Source of the DNA: Leptodontidium sp. MPI-SDFR-AT-0119 | Taxonomy: Eukaryota; Ascomycota; Leotiomycetes; Helotiales; Leptodontidiaceae | Direction of reading: 5' to 3' | Assembly (NCBI GenBank): GCA_020726505.1 | Contig: JAHLEZ010000020.1 | Coordinates: 310,001 to 374,000 of the forward strand | Length of the DNA stretch: 64,000 nt | In this document: in pieces, positions 23,157-34,139 of the stretch | Numbering within the stretch: position 1 is the first letter of the stretch | How the letters are laid out: every line of letters starts with the position of its first letter | Notes under the pieces: generated by a model | Told to the model about the DNA's origin: nothing | The model's input: the letters and a program-made list of their open reading frames with translations, nothing else | Database searches by the model: none | Made by a program: the position numbers and the translations under genes

Positions 23157-23690
23157 ATTATATTATATAAGTATATTTGTGTTTATAATATATTTCCTAA
23201 GATATAATATAATATAATATAATATTATATTTTAAATAATTTAATTTATTTCCCTTAAAAGAGATATTATTTTTATTATTAATTATATTTTTATTATATT
23301 AAATTTAACGCTTCGTTATATAAATTCGTTATTTAACTTTTATACTTTTAACCTCTTATGTTTTTTCTCTTATTAATTATAAATATATTATTAATAACGA
23401 TTTATCTTATTCCTTTATAATAGAACGTTATTTACAAGCGCTCGTTAGTGGGATATTTAAACTTAAGATAAGTATAATATAAAGGAAAGAATACAAAGGC
23501 ATATGGCTATTATTATTAGACTTTAAAAAGTATATATAGGAGCTTTTTATTAAAGAATATAGTTAATTAGTAGTAAGCAAATATAGTAACAAAACCTTAT
23601 TGTATTATTTTAACCGCGACTTGTTTAAACGAGGATATTAGTTTATAAAGACGAGTATAGAATAATTATACTCGGCTATTTTCTTATATG
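23157..23690 (+). pseudogene. 5' internal region of the outer Gypsy-type element
   Basis: Very AT-rich. The first 310 bp mirror 16020-16343. From about 23480 a degenerate plus-strand frame can be followed (DFKKYI..ELFIKEYS; LLYYFNRDLF) with TAG/TGA at likely Trp positions. It probably comes from the element's own polyprotein, but I could not assign a domain. Confidence 0.4.
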
Positions 23691-24010
23691 TCGCATTTAA
23701 ATATACACTTGGAAACCAACAATCAAATACTTAGGTCCCTCAAGCGTGTTCTCAACCCTAACCTCATAATATCACACTCCGTTCGAACATCTTCGCCAAA
23801 AAAAAAAGGGAAGTTTTTCCCGATACGCACCCTCACTCAGAGACCTTATAACGCTCTTCTTACTACCTTATCCCTCATCTCCTCCTTCGCAGCCGGTCCG
23901 ACATCCCTCCCCCTCTCCCTCAAACCCACCAACTACTCCTCCAAGAATTACGCCTCTCCACGCACTTATCCCTTTATACACTAACCTTTCTATTAGCGAC
24001 GTAACCTTCT
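23691..24010 (+). other. Short GC-richer islet of unknown origin
   Basis: About 320 bp of normal, C-rich composition lie between AT-rich blocks. They hold a 98-codon frame (23688-23984) rich in Ser, Leu, Pro and Thr. It has no recognisable domain. It could be a captured host fragment or part of an unmutated element. Confidence 0.35.
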
Positions 24011-24310
24011 CTTTTCTACTATCCTCTCCTTACCTTAACCCCCCTCCAGCTTAATAGTATCCGAACAAGAGAAGGATAAGAATTGTAGCTAATATACTAA
24101 TTAAGTTATTAGAGGCCGATATTATTATATAATAAGAATATCTTAATATTATCGAGGTATTTATTATTATATTTAAGTAAGCCTCAGGTCGGGTTTAAGT
24201 CTATCTTGCGAAATATTAATTGCTTTAATAGCCCAGTTAAGAATAACCGTAACCCGGAAATCAGGTTGCTTAAGTTTTATAGAAGTATAGTACAATCGGG
24301 TTATGTTAAC

Positions 24311-24546
24311 TGTGACGCTTGCTCTGGAAAGACAGTAATCACGTGTGACAGCGGCCTCACATATTAGCACCAAATATATAAAGATAACAAGAGTCTTCTT
24401 AAAATCTACAACTAAGTAGGAAAGAAGGTAAGGATAGAAGAGCTCTATATACAAAAAGGGGGAGCACCAAGGGTCTAATTAATCTCGGTAAGGCTCGGTT
24501 GGCTGGTATACCGGAAATGAGGCTCTGGGCGCTCCCAACTGTCACA
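24311..24546 (-). repeat. LTR-like segment with TGTGAC/GTCACA ends
   Basis: About 236 bp, starting TGTGAC and ending GTCACA. It is followed by a long C-run (24550-24566), which on the minus strand is a polypurine tract ending at the LTR. This suggests the 3' LTR of a different minus-strand element whose body was cut by the LTR at 24587. No target duplication was found. Confidence 0.4.
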
Positions 24547-24586
24547 TTCCCCCCCCCCCCCCCCCCTCCTGAAAAAGCTCGTCCTC

Positions 24587-24888
24587 TGTTACGACCTCCG
24601 ATGCGCCTCGTATTCTAACCGACATGGCTCGTAGCATCGCTGGCTATGCGACGGCGCTAAGCCTAATTAGGAGGACTAGGTGGCGAGTATACGATATGTT
24701 AATGTAAATAGCGCTCGACTACACTAAGTCCTATTAAGAGGGTTCTTCGTGTATTTATACTTGAGCTTTCTTTTATAAAGAGCTCTTCTTTTCTCCTTGT
24801 CTTTTCTTCTCGATTTTGAGCGTAATATTAGGCCTAAATATAAAGCTAAAGTTTATTCGCTGTATTAACTTCTTATTAATCGTAATTT
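24587..24888 (+). repeat. Gypsy-family LTR copy
   Basis: Begins TGTTACGACC and ends near CGTAATT. It is collinear with the 7512-7817 and 13822-14123 LTRs, including the TATTTATAC and TTTCTTCTCGATT blocks. It is moderately mutated. No matching 5-bp flanks were seen. Confidence 0.7.
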
Positions 24889-24967
24889 AAGAAAAGACTA
24901 ATACCCCTTTATTATAAAGCGTTATAATTTACTTAGTCTTGCCGCCTTATTATCTTACCCTTGTAAC

Positions 24968-25352
24968 TATAAAGATTATAATATAACTACCTCGCTTATA
25001 TACTCAACAAAACCTATTCTAGGCCTAATTAGCCGGAAATAGCTTAAAACAAGCCACATACGTCTAATATAAAGCTCTAACGTCCACAGGTTATAGCTAT
25101 AAAATCTAAGGCTTTTAATACACGGTTTTCTTAAGTTAAAATAATAGTTGTATAAAGCTCCGGGCTCTGCGTCTTAAATTACTAGAAAGTAACTGTATTT
25201 AGTAAAGACTCGTTTGAATTCGTTTAAGCTTACATTTACTTAATTCGGCTACCTAAGCGAATACACACGTGATAAGCTAGAGTAGTTATATAAACCTAGA
25301 AATCCCCTTTATAATAGAATTATCATTCACACCAAGTATTACTTCTTTTTAA
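24968..25352 (+). repeat. 385-bp repeat, left inverted copy
   Basis: Matches the reverse complement of 25788-26172 over the whole 385 bp, and most of the differences are transitions. The outer end reads TATAAAGATTATAATATAAC. The inner end reads CACCAAGTATTACTTC. There are no TG...CA ends, so it is not an ordinary LTR. Confidence 0.75.
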
Positions 25353-25539
25353 TAATAAGTTAATAATAAGCCTTAACACCTTAGTTTATTCGATAGATAA
25401 GTACTTCTTTACCTTAATAATAGATTACTCTAAGGAAAACTAAATATTCGCTTACAGTTAACTTGCCTTATTATAATTTAACACGCGTTATTGTTTTAAC
25501 TTATATATTTAATTAATAAATTAATTAATAACCCTAAAT

Positions 25540-25785
25540 ACCTCTTTACTTCGCCTTATTACTACTATTAACTTCTCCCTCTCGTTAATAAAGCTTTAGA
25601 GAAAGGAGCGCCCCTTTATAGCTAGGCTTTACTAATACCCCTATCCCTTTAATTAAAACTCTTATAAAGGAATTAAATAGCTTTAAAGAATCCGATTCGG
25701 ACTTAGAAAATAAACTTTAGAACTTCTTTAATATATTACTAGAGCCTACTGTTATAAAGAGGCTTACCCCTGCCTACTAAGCAAA
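25540..25785 (+). pseudogene. Degenerate gag-like fragment
   Basis: A plus-strand frame with few stops reads IKTLIKELNSFKESDSDLEN, then NFFNILLEPTVIKRLTPAY. It is acidic and helical, as in LTR-element gag N-termini. The frame is broken by the right copy of the 385-bp repeat and seems to resume after 26172. Confidence 0.4.
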
Positions 25786-25787
25786 AG

Positions 25788-26172
25788 TTAAAAAGAAGTG
25801 ATACTTGGTGTGAATAATGATTCTATTGTAAAGGGGATTTCTAGGTCTATATAACTACTCTAGCTTATTACGTGTATATTCGCTTAAGTAGCCGAATTAA
25901 GTAAATATAAGCTTAAACAAGCTTAAACAAGTCTTTATTAAATATAGTTACTTTCCGGTAGTTTAAGACACAAAGCCCGGAGCTTCGTATAACTACTATT
26001 TTAGCCTAAGAAAGCCGTGTATTAAAAGCCTTAGATTTTATAGCTGTAACTTATAGACGTTAGAGCTTTATATTAAACGTATGTGGCTTGTTTTAAGCTA
26101 TTTCTGGCTAATTAGGCCTAGAATAGGTTTTATTAAGTATATAAGCGAGGTAGTTATATTATAATCTTTATA
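25788..26172 (-). repeat. 385-bp repeat, right inverted copy
   Basis: Inverted partner of 24968-25352, with a spacer of 435 bp. It lies inside a gag-like frame, which suggests that the 385-bp unit is itself an inserted element. Confidence 0.75.
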
Positions 26173-26556
26173 AAAGTAGATCAGCTAATTAAGGACTCTA
26201 TTAACTCTACTATTACTGCTACTATTACTTAAGCCTTCACTTAATATACTACTAATAACCCCCGCTAAGAGACTTGTACTCCTTCCCCTCCTCAGGACTA
26301 ATTAGTGCGTGCTCTTACGACAGACCTCTAGTTAACTACTTATTATTACCTCCTTAAACTAAACCCTACTATTCTTACTATTAAGCCTAATAAAGTTAAG
26401 TACTCTTATACCCCCTTTAGCGATTATAAAGGCGAAATCGAATATAACGTATAAAAAATAAATATAAAGTTCTTTATTTAAAAGTACTTAGGTAACTTCT
26501 TTACTAGTAAATCACAAGTATATACTTATTTTAAATATATAAAGAGAGAGGCTAAG
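26173..26556 (+). pseudogene. Degenerate gag fragment, interrupted by an LTR
   Basis: A plus-strand reading gives KVDQLIKDSINSTITATI and, further on, TPFSDYKGEIEYNV and FFTSKSQVYTYFKYIKREAK. This resembles the retrotransposon gag core (field of 'F.G....' and zinc-free capsid). The LTR at 26557 cuts it. Confidence 0.45.
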
Positions 26557-26857
26557 TGTTACTGCTGGCAAGAGGTTAATACGGCGAGTAGACTTTAGCT
26601 TTATATTTAAGCCTAATACTACGCTTAGAATCGAGAAGAAAAGACAAGAAGAAAAGGAGAACTCTCTATAAGAGGGAGCTCGAGTATAAATATATAAAGG
26701 ACCCTCCTAATAGGGCCTAGCGTAGTCGAACGCTATTCACATTAATATATCGCAAACTTACCACCTAGTCTTCCCTATTAAGTTTAGCGCCGTCGTATAG
26801 CCAACGATACTACGAGCCATGTCAGTTAAAATACGAGGCGCATCAGAGGTCGTAATA
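26557..26857 (-). repeat. Gypsy-family LTR copy, minus orientation
   Basis: 301 bp, beginning TGTTACTGCTGGCAAGAGG and ending GGTCGTAATA, so the terminal CA has become TA. It is almost collinear with the 13822 LTR. The flanks CTAAG and GATGT do not match. Confidence 0.75.
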
Positions 26858-29153
26858 GATGTCCGCTAGCGTACGCCCTCTCCCTCGCCTATCTTACGGC
26901 GACTTAAGTCTCTTATACCCCCTTTTATACTTAGGGACGTCTTTTTTAATACTTGTCTTTATTATAATAAGACTAGTTATTAAGTTAACGACTATCTTAA
27001 ACGCCGTAAAGACTAAGCTTTTAATAAATTAATTTCCTAGTTAATTATTAGTAAAGACTTAAAGACTAACGAGCTTTTAAAAAACTCCTAGGCCGTAATA
27101 AAAACTTATACCTTAATATAAGTTATAACTTATAGAAGAACTTAGTATTTAATTTCCGTGCTCTTATTAAAGGACAATAATTCATTTTTCCGATTCTAGC
27201 ATAAGCGACCGAAGGTTACGAATATATGTAACGCATTAATAATGTACGGAGCTCTAGCGGCTTTATAGGCACTTCTAGGCAGCCTTAAAAAAGGAGCTTA
27301 CTATTTGACAGCTCGTAATCTAAGTCATTTTTACAGGCTCTCTATTAGAGGGGCTCTAGCGTAAGAGACTCCTTATTAGCCTTAAGTACTTAATTAATAA
27401 CATTATATTCCGCGATGTCGTAGGCTATTATAGAGTTAAGGTCTAGCTCCTCCGCGGCAGGTGCCTCCGAGTCAATTAACATAGCCTCTTACTTTAAAGC
27501 TTACTTTACTTTGAGAGGTACTAGAGATACTATTAGAGCTATAGTTACACACGAGTTTAGCTATACTAAATCGGGGGTTTCTTTATTAAGTACTTTAGAA
27601 GAGTCTTAGTAAGTCTATTACTACTATTACAACGGCATTCTCAGAGAAAAGGTACGTGTATTTATAAATCTTAGTAAGGGAGGCTTAGGTAGGGGGCGTT
27701 AACGCTTTAGAAGTATTACGTTTAGCGCCTTTATTATTAGATAAGGAAGTCGTGAGGACTATAGTAAGTCGATAATAATTAACTAAAAATCCGCTGTAAC
27801 TAAAAGATTAATTTTATTAGTCGGGATTAACTGTTAGCTGCGAATAGCCCGCTTACGCGCCTCTGCCGCCGTGAAGTCTTAGTCCCGTCGAGACAAGGTA
27901 TTAGCTAATATATTAGTCGTCTTAGTATAATATATAATTATAAAATAAAAGTTTATTATAATCTTAAAAAAGTATCTCACGGGGTAAAAGGTGTCGTCCT
28001 TTTAAAGTTAGGATAAAATCTTAACGACGATTCTATTAGAATAGTTAGTCTCTAACCGTGTTTACTTAATAAAGTCATAATAACAAAGAATTAGCGTAAA
28101 TTAGAGGGCTTCCTAGAAAGTTTCTTAAGCGTTTTTATAAGCGTTATTAAATTTAAAAGGAACGTCCTTTTTAGTAAGTATTATAAGGGGTCGTGTAATA
28201 CGACTATAATCTTTAATAAACTAGCAGTAGAAGTTACAAAAGCCAAAATAACTTTATATACTTTATATATTATTAGTATATTATTAGTCCTTAATCACAT
28301 TAATCTTCTTTAAGTTAACTTCTATACTATTAACTTTAATAATAAATCTTAAGAACCTTGTCTTTTATATATTAAACTTAGACTTCTTAATATCAGCTTA
28401 GAGTTCGTGTACTTATAATATTACTATTACTTTCTTAATATAGACCTCGTACTCCTTGGGAGTTAATAAATATATAAGGATGTCGTTTATATAAGCCGCG
28501 TAGAAGTCGTCGAGGTACTTTATAAAGATATTATTAATAAATCGCTAGAAAGTCGCCGGACTATTTATAAGTGTTGGGATAGCCTTAGCTGAGGGGCATT
28601 CTCTTACTCTGACAGCTTCCAAAGATAGTCGTCTCTCCTGGCCAAATGAAGCTTAGTTTTATACCTTGCCTCCTAGTTTTGTACGAGTAATACTTATACG
28701 AGCTACGGGGTTTAGTACTTAATGTATTTAAGGTAGCTTTCCCTTTCGTACGAAAGGGACACACAGAATATACTTAATTAAACTTCACTTGTTGTATTCT
28801 TTGTCACCTTAATATTAGGTATTAAACCTTGGTTAGATACTAATAATAAGGCTAAAAGAAAAGACTTTATATTTATACGTGTTATATTAAGTATAAAAAG
28901 TCGTATAATCTTCGCTCTTAGGAGATATATAAATATAGTAGAAAGTTTATTAAATATTAAGCTTTATAAAAACCTTTGCCTTATAAATACGTGTTATTAT
29001 CTTATTAATTAGAAGGATTAAGTATAAGTCTTTCTTTAATAAGGCATTTAGCTTCTAGTAGTCGACGTATAACCGGAGACTATTATCGGCTTTCTTAGTG
29101 AAGAGAATAGGGGCCGTATATAGCGCGCTAAAGGGCTTAATAAAACCTTTATC
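26858..29153 (-). pseudogene. RIP-ruined Gypsy pol, integrase to reverse transcriptase
   Basis: On the minus strand an integrase N-terminal/RNase H-like stretch at about 27180-27450 is homologous to 15480-15740. Near 27800-27900 there is a segment shared with 15920-16020. At 28960-29150 there is a clear Gypsy reverse transcriptase: PFSALYTAPILFTKKADNSL followed by RLYVDY.KLN. Stops fall at Trp, Gln and Arg positions. The piggyBac element at 29154 splits the gene within RT. The first 300 bp may instead be gag on the plus strand. Confidence 0.65.
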
Positions 29154-31241
29154 CCCTTAAATGCCATTCCATACACGTCGCTGAAGAGCCTGTAAGAATG
29201 CCCTGTAGAGCCTGTAAGCGAGGCCCTAAATTAAGCGAACATCACCAAATTTCGTCCCCCACCCAAAATTGAGCTGTGAGCGCAATAGATTTATGATTTT
29301 CTATGGTAGAGGTCAAAGCAATGGTTATTATTACAAAGGTTGACCTGACACTGCTTGCACCCAAAGATTGTAGTCTTCCGAGTTGTGGGACGGCCAGCAT
29401 TAATAGCTATTTCTGCCAGAGCTATTCTTTTTCTCGGTACCGCCTCCCAAAGCCTACCCCCTTTGCATGCCCAACAATCTGACCTAGTAGCCAATTTAAC
29501 GTGCTCGTGGCGATAGATAGGCACTTTATACTTGTCTTGGGATATGCCTGAGTGCCGGCGTTTCCTTGATTCCACTGGGGCGATAGAGGCGTCCGATACC
29601 TCTAGGGTAGCCTTACCCATTACTATTAAAGCCTCAATAATCTGTATTCTGAAATCGTCTTGACTGCGAAGGTTAACTGTACTCTCTTCAACCTCACAGA
29701 ACTGTGCGATTAAATAACAGTTACTCAAGACGACCAAAAGTAAGAACTGATGTAGGGCCTGTACAGCACCCCTACGCAAGCGACGTAAACCAGCGTTATG
29801 ACCTTGCAGTTGATCCCCCATATCGACATATCCCATATTATGGTTATAGGCGTCGTAGAGCTGAGGAATCCAAAGGTGTTTGGTGGCTTTATCCCCAAAA
29901 GGAACCCTTGATGTTGCTGCATTACTGGATGTCAATTTAGGACGTTTTCGCAGCCGTAAGACCTTCTTTATGCCGTCCCAAAATGTCGACATTGCAAGAG
30001 CAAAAGCGCTGTCTTTAAACCCGGTTTGGTTGACCATATTCGACTCAGTTGGGAAGGCATGAACTGTTCCCCAAGGCATAGCATTCGGCCCTTTGTCCTT
30101 AGCCTTCAAATCAACCAAATCTTTAACAATTCCAGAGGACGTACGTGCTGTACCGGTTGCCGCATGGCCTAACTTCCGTAGATATTCAAAAAGAGAGACC
30201 GACGTAAACAAGTTATCAAGGTAAACGTGGTAGTTGGCAGGCGGGAGTAGGCTCAAAAGATGTGGCACCACAGACTGAGTTTTGTTGATTTCCTTCGGTT
30301 TTCGTACCCCAACAGGCCCTCCTTTCTTTCCTGGTCTATGAAACACCCATCGGAGAAAGAAACCTCGTTGTGCAACAACCCATATCTTTAACCCAGTCGA
30401 AATAGGCTTTCCAGGGACTGTCGTAATGTTTTTCGATCGACCAGTATATCGCTTGATGGCTTCGTCTACAGCAACATCTCTGCCAGGGCGCCACATTCGA
30501 GTATTAATAGATTGAACGTGCGAGTTAAAGGGTTCAACCTAAACTTAGAATTAGCCAAATCTATAAGAGAATAAAGGAGATATTTAACCTTTTCATAATC
30601 ATCCGTCACATCCGGATGTGCCATACGAAATCGGGTACGAAGCTCTAAGAACCTATTCTTGGAAAAACAACGAGTAATATCATGGAAAGGCGTAATCCTC
30701 TTTATATTCCAATAGTCTTCGATCTTGTTTAATGGATAAATTGTCATATAAATCAAGAATGCGAAGAAGAGGTACAGCTCTTGTCGACTCGTTGGATACC
30801 ACTTTTTGGCACGGCTATTAGGCAAATCTTGGGTCGGTTTCTCGTACGCATTTGTAGCTTCTACCATCCTATCTATCATTTCAGGCGTATAATACTGTGT
30901 AAAAAGTGTAATAGGATCGTTGGGAGACACATCTTCAGGTAGGTCAAGCTCCATGTCGAATTCAGGGCAATCCATAGGTTCAAAATGCGTCCCATGCCTC
31001 TCGAGTGGTTTTTGCGCTGGCCGCAGGGTGCCTGCATCAGTGGGATCCTGTACCGTCGATTCCGGCATGCTTGGGTATCGTAAAATACGCAAAAAGTAGG
31101 TAAATTTGGTGAGGATGAGGGCCTTTGTTTACTTCTTTGTTTACCAGCGCACGGGCCCTGTAGGCCCTGTAATGTGGGGCCACTTAGCGTATCGCTACAG
31201 GGCCAGTCGCTGAAGGTGACGTGGATGCGGCATTTAAGGGG
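29154..31241 (-). mobile_element. piggyBac-type DNA transposon
   Basis: 2,088 bp, with 13-bp exact terminal inverted repeats CCCCTTAAATGCC. GTCGCTGAAG motifs lie near both ends. It is inserted in a dead Gypsy RT. Flanks are ...CCTTTAT and ATATAAG..., so only AT is repeated, not the usual TTAA. Composition is normal and no RIP-type stops are seen, so it arrived after the host sequence was mutated. Confidence 0.88.
29291..31092 (-). pseudogene. piggyBac-type transposase (DDE_Tnp_1_7), one frameshift
   Basis: The N-terminal frame runs from ATG 31092 to about 30540 and the second frame from there to the stop at 29291, together about 600 codons. The join is at about 30538: frame 1 ends ...LANSKF and frame 2 continues VEPFNSHVQSINTRMWRPG. 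This restores the family pattern if one G is missing from a G-run. Catalytic acidic residues are visible in VAVDEAIKRYTGRS, in YLDNLFTS and probably in YVDMGDQL. The C-terminus has a Cys-rich domain (CWACKGG; CKQCQVNLCNNNHC) like that of piggyBac relatives. There are no stops within either half. An assembly error is the main alternative to a true frameshift. Confidence 0.85.
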
Positions 31242-32350
31242 ATATAAGTTATTAATAATATGCTATTTAGTCTTTAATAACTATTTTTTAGTTATACGCC
31301 GGAGAGGTTTAAAGGATAAGTCGTTCTCCTTAGTAAGCTCGATTTAGTAGTTTACGCCTTAGCGATATATTAATAACTCGTTAAAGGCTCGCTAAGAGAA
31401 GAGAGGGGTATACTCTTAATACTTTATAAGGAGCTTCTTACTTATTAGTTCGTTATTTTACGTATACTTAGCCTTTAAGGCCTCCTTTAAGATTAAGTCT
31501 CTGTTTATTAATACTAACTCGATACTTAATTAGTTTAAGGCCTCTCGCTAACGTCGAGTTAACTCTTAGTCGATCTTATATACTAATACCACGAAGGTTT
31601 CTACCTTATTTTTCTTGGTTTTTTTAAGTTAGAAATATATCGTAAATATTATTATTACTAATATAAAGAAAATATTTATAATAAGCGCCTTTAGTTAGTA
31701 ATTCGCTAAAGAGGCTTTATAAACTCTCTTGTCTTTAAATAATAGTCCCGGATCACAAGTTATTAAGGGGTTTAATTAATCTTCTATAACACGTAAGCGC
31801 TCTTTAACCTCTCTAATAAAGCTCGAGAGTCAAGTCAGCGAGGCGCTAGCGGTAAGTCGTTTAGAAACCTTTAACTTAAGGGAATCGTCGAGTGCCAGAA
31901 GCTTAACTTACCTCTAGTAGTAATTATTTATATTTATAAAGGCATTCCTTTATTTTATATTAAGTTAATAAGACTTAATAATTAACTTATTAGAACAGTT
32001 AATGTTAATAAAGACCTACTAGTTAAAGTACAGCTAAATAAGTATATTTAATAGTTACTTTAGTTAATTACAGTTCTTTATATACGACTATTTTAAGTCA
32101 TAATACTTAAGGAACTTCCGGCTAATAAAGACGTTGATGTTTCCTAAGTCAGTCACTAGAAGGGGAAATTAATTCGCCGGCGATTAAATATTAAAATAAG
32201 TAAGACAGCCGTATTAATTAATTTGCCTTTCTTATTATTATAATTCGTTAAGACAATTAACTAAGGGAAAAATATAAAAGAAATATTAAATTACTTAATA
32301 AGTTAATATACAAAAGAGGTTTTAATAGTACTAAAAATATTAACTCTACT
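31242..32350 (-). pseudogene. Remainder of the Gypsy element beyond the piggyBac insertion
   Basis: Very AT-rich; it continues the Gypsy body split at 29154. By position it should hold the protease and gag end. I could follow no domain reliably because of the density of stops. Confidence 0.4.
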
Positions 32351-33060
32351 ATTAATATATATAAGGGTTTTGTCGGTGCAGTACCGGTTCATGTACTACG
32401 CCGCATGTGTGAATATATTCCAATGCGAGTATAGTGACAGAGTAATAAATGTATAGTTCAAAATCTGTGTATATTCGAAAAGAGTGCGAGGAGAGTTAGA
32501 CTATATACTACGAAACACCACCGAATCTCCACCGGAACTAGTCCGGCTAGGCTCTGACCCTTGACTTTGACCCGCACTACCTTTTCTAGACCGAAGTATA
32601 CTTATACAGGGACCTATAGACTAACACCGGCAAAACTTCTTTTAGAAAAACTATTTCTAACACATATAAAAGTAAATAACAAGTAATATATAAGAAATAA
32701 CAGATAAAATAACAGAGTATTTAATAGCGTCTAATTCCGGCTCGACAATGTCCCGAAAGTGCCCCGAAAGGGGTCCGAATATAGCGGGGCGCAGTAACGA
32801 GGTTAAGCGAGAACTAATAATAATAAGAACCCTTAGTATTATACGACGTGATAGATATATATGTGTCGCCTTCCCCCAAAGGTTTAGAGTCTCTTTAACA
32901 AACACACATACAACTACCGTATATATATTACCTTCCGATCTCCTGAATTCGCTTAATATAACTCAAAAACTGACATTTCTAAGAAGACTATATTAAATCA
33001 AATAAACAAGCTAAAAGTAAATATACTCTTCGGAGATAATTCGATAGGGAAAACGGTATA
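32351..33060. repeat. Mixed repeat sequence
   Basis: 32370-32650 has near-normal composition, beginning TGTCGGTGCAG, and may be a solo LTR of another family; I found no matching flanks. The rest has short frames only. Confidence 0.3.
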
Positions 33061-33550
33061 CTAACTGAAATAGTGCCTACACTAATACTTATAAGAGCGC
33101 TCGACCTCGCCTACCGTAAATGCTACATTTGGTGCGTCCGCCTCCTCGTAAAGAATCCGTCCTACAAATGTGCCTTTAATAACCTTAAGAGTAAGAAATA
33201 CGCGTATTGCGTAGAGAAGAAGTCTCGGTATAACTTAGTAAGTACTCTTATTTTCTTTTCTTATTTTAAATCGTATCCGAATCACTGCCGAAAGTACTTT
33301 AGTTATATAAGTACTAATATATAATAGATCCCTTAGTTTATAGCCGAGGAGTACCTTCGTTTAGTTATTGCCCTCGAGGCAAAAGATAAAGAAGCTATTA
33401 TTACTGCCGCTAAATCAATCGATTCGGCATTATTAGTTACCGCTACTAGCGTACTAAAGATTACTAGGGAGTTATTACTAGCGTTATTAAAGGAAACGCG
33501 CGCTATACGCCGGGAAATCGCTGGCCTAGCTAGCTCGTAAGTAGTAAGTT
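33061..33550 (+). pseudogene. Degenerate Cys-containing TE protein
   Basis: A plus-strand frame at 33073-33324 reads ALDLAYRKCYIWCVRLLVKN, then KCAFNN and KKYAYCVEKKSRYN. It continues after a stop with an Ala- and Leu-rich helix (33360-33540). The spacing of Cys resembles zinc-binding repeat proteins found next to fungal LTR elements. Function unknown. Confidence 0.4.
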
Positions 33551-34100
33551 AACCCCTTTATTCCTTTTTAATATTAAGGCTCTTAAGTATTAATACTTTA
33601 TACTATAAGAGATAGTATTAGTCTTAAACTAGCTCTTTATTGTCGCCTCCTTTGCCGCTACTAAGCGTGGTAGGGAGGACGGCGGTGAGGACGATGTTCT
33701 CACTAAGCGTCTCCGCCGAAGTCGCCGCTATAACGCGAGGGAGGAGGAAGGGGAGGAGGAAGAACCTCTCCTTGATATATATACGTAAGGGATTCGGCCT
33801 TATTTCGGATTAACTTCGTGGTAAGTCCTTTATAGCGGCACTTTCTTTATACTATTATACGAGAGTAGCCCCCTACAATAAAACCGGCGGTTTGTCCCTA
33901 TTAAAGTGTCGTCGCAAGGCCGCCTATTAATACTTTAAATTAGAAAGTGTTTAGAACTAAATCGAGTGTGTTTCTGACTTCGTAAATTAACTAAATATAA
34001 AAATAATCGCAAGTAATAAATTAATAAAATGAGCGTTATAAGGAAATATATAAAAAAATCAACGAGTATAAGAAACCCCTCTATTACTAGTCCGAATTAA
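33551..34100. other. AT-rich and mixed sequence, nothing assigned
   Basis: It contains an acidic and Arg-rich low-complexity stretch at about 33660-33780 and no recognisable gene. Confidence 0.4.
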
Positions 34101-34139
34101 CTCCAGTTAACTATTGAACTTAACCTTCTATTTTAATAG

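Noticed and set aside
13772..23161. ATTAT direct repeats suggesting that the outer LTR is a solo LTR
   Set aside because: The right ATTAT is the first internal sequence of the family, as seen next to the 16344 LTR, so the match is probably chance in AT-rich DNA.
24173..24454. Minus-strand 93-codon frame
   Set aside because: It overlaps the LTR-like segment at 24311-24546 and has no coding features.
24968..26172. The 385-bp arms as a pair of LTRs
   Set aside because: They are inverted, not direct, and lack TG...CA ends.
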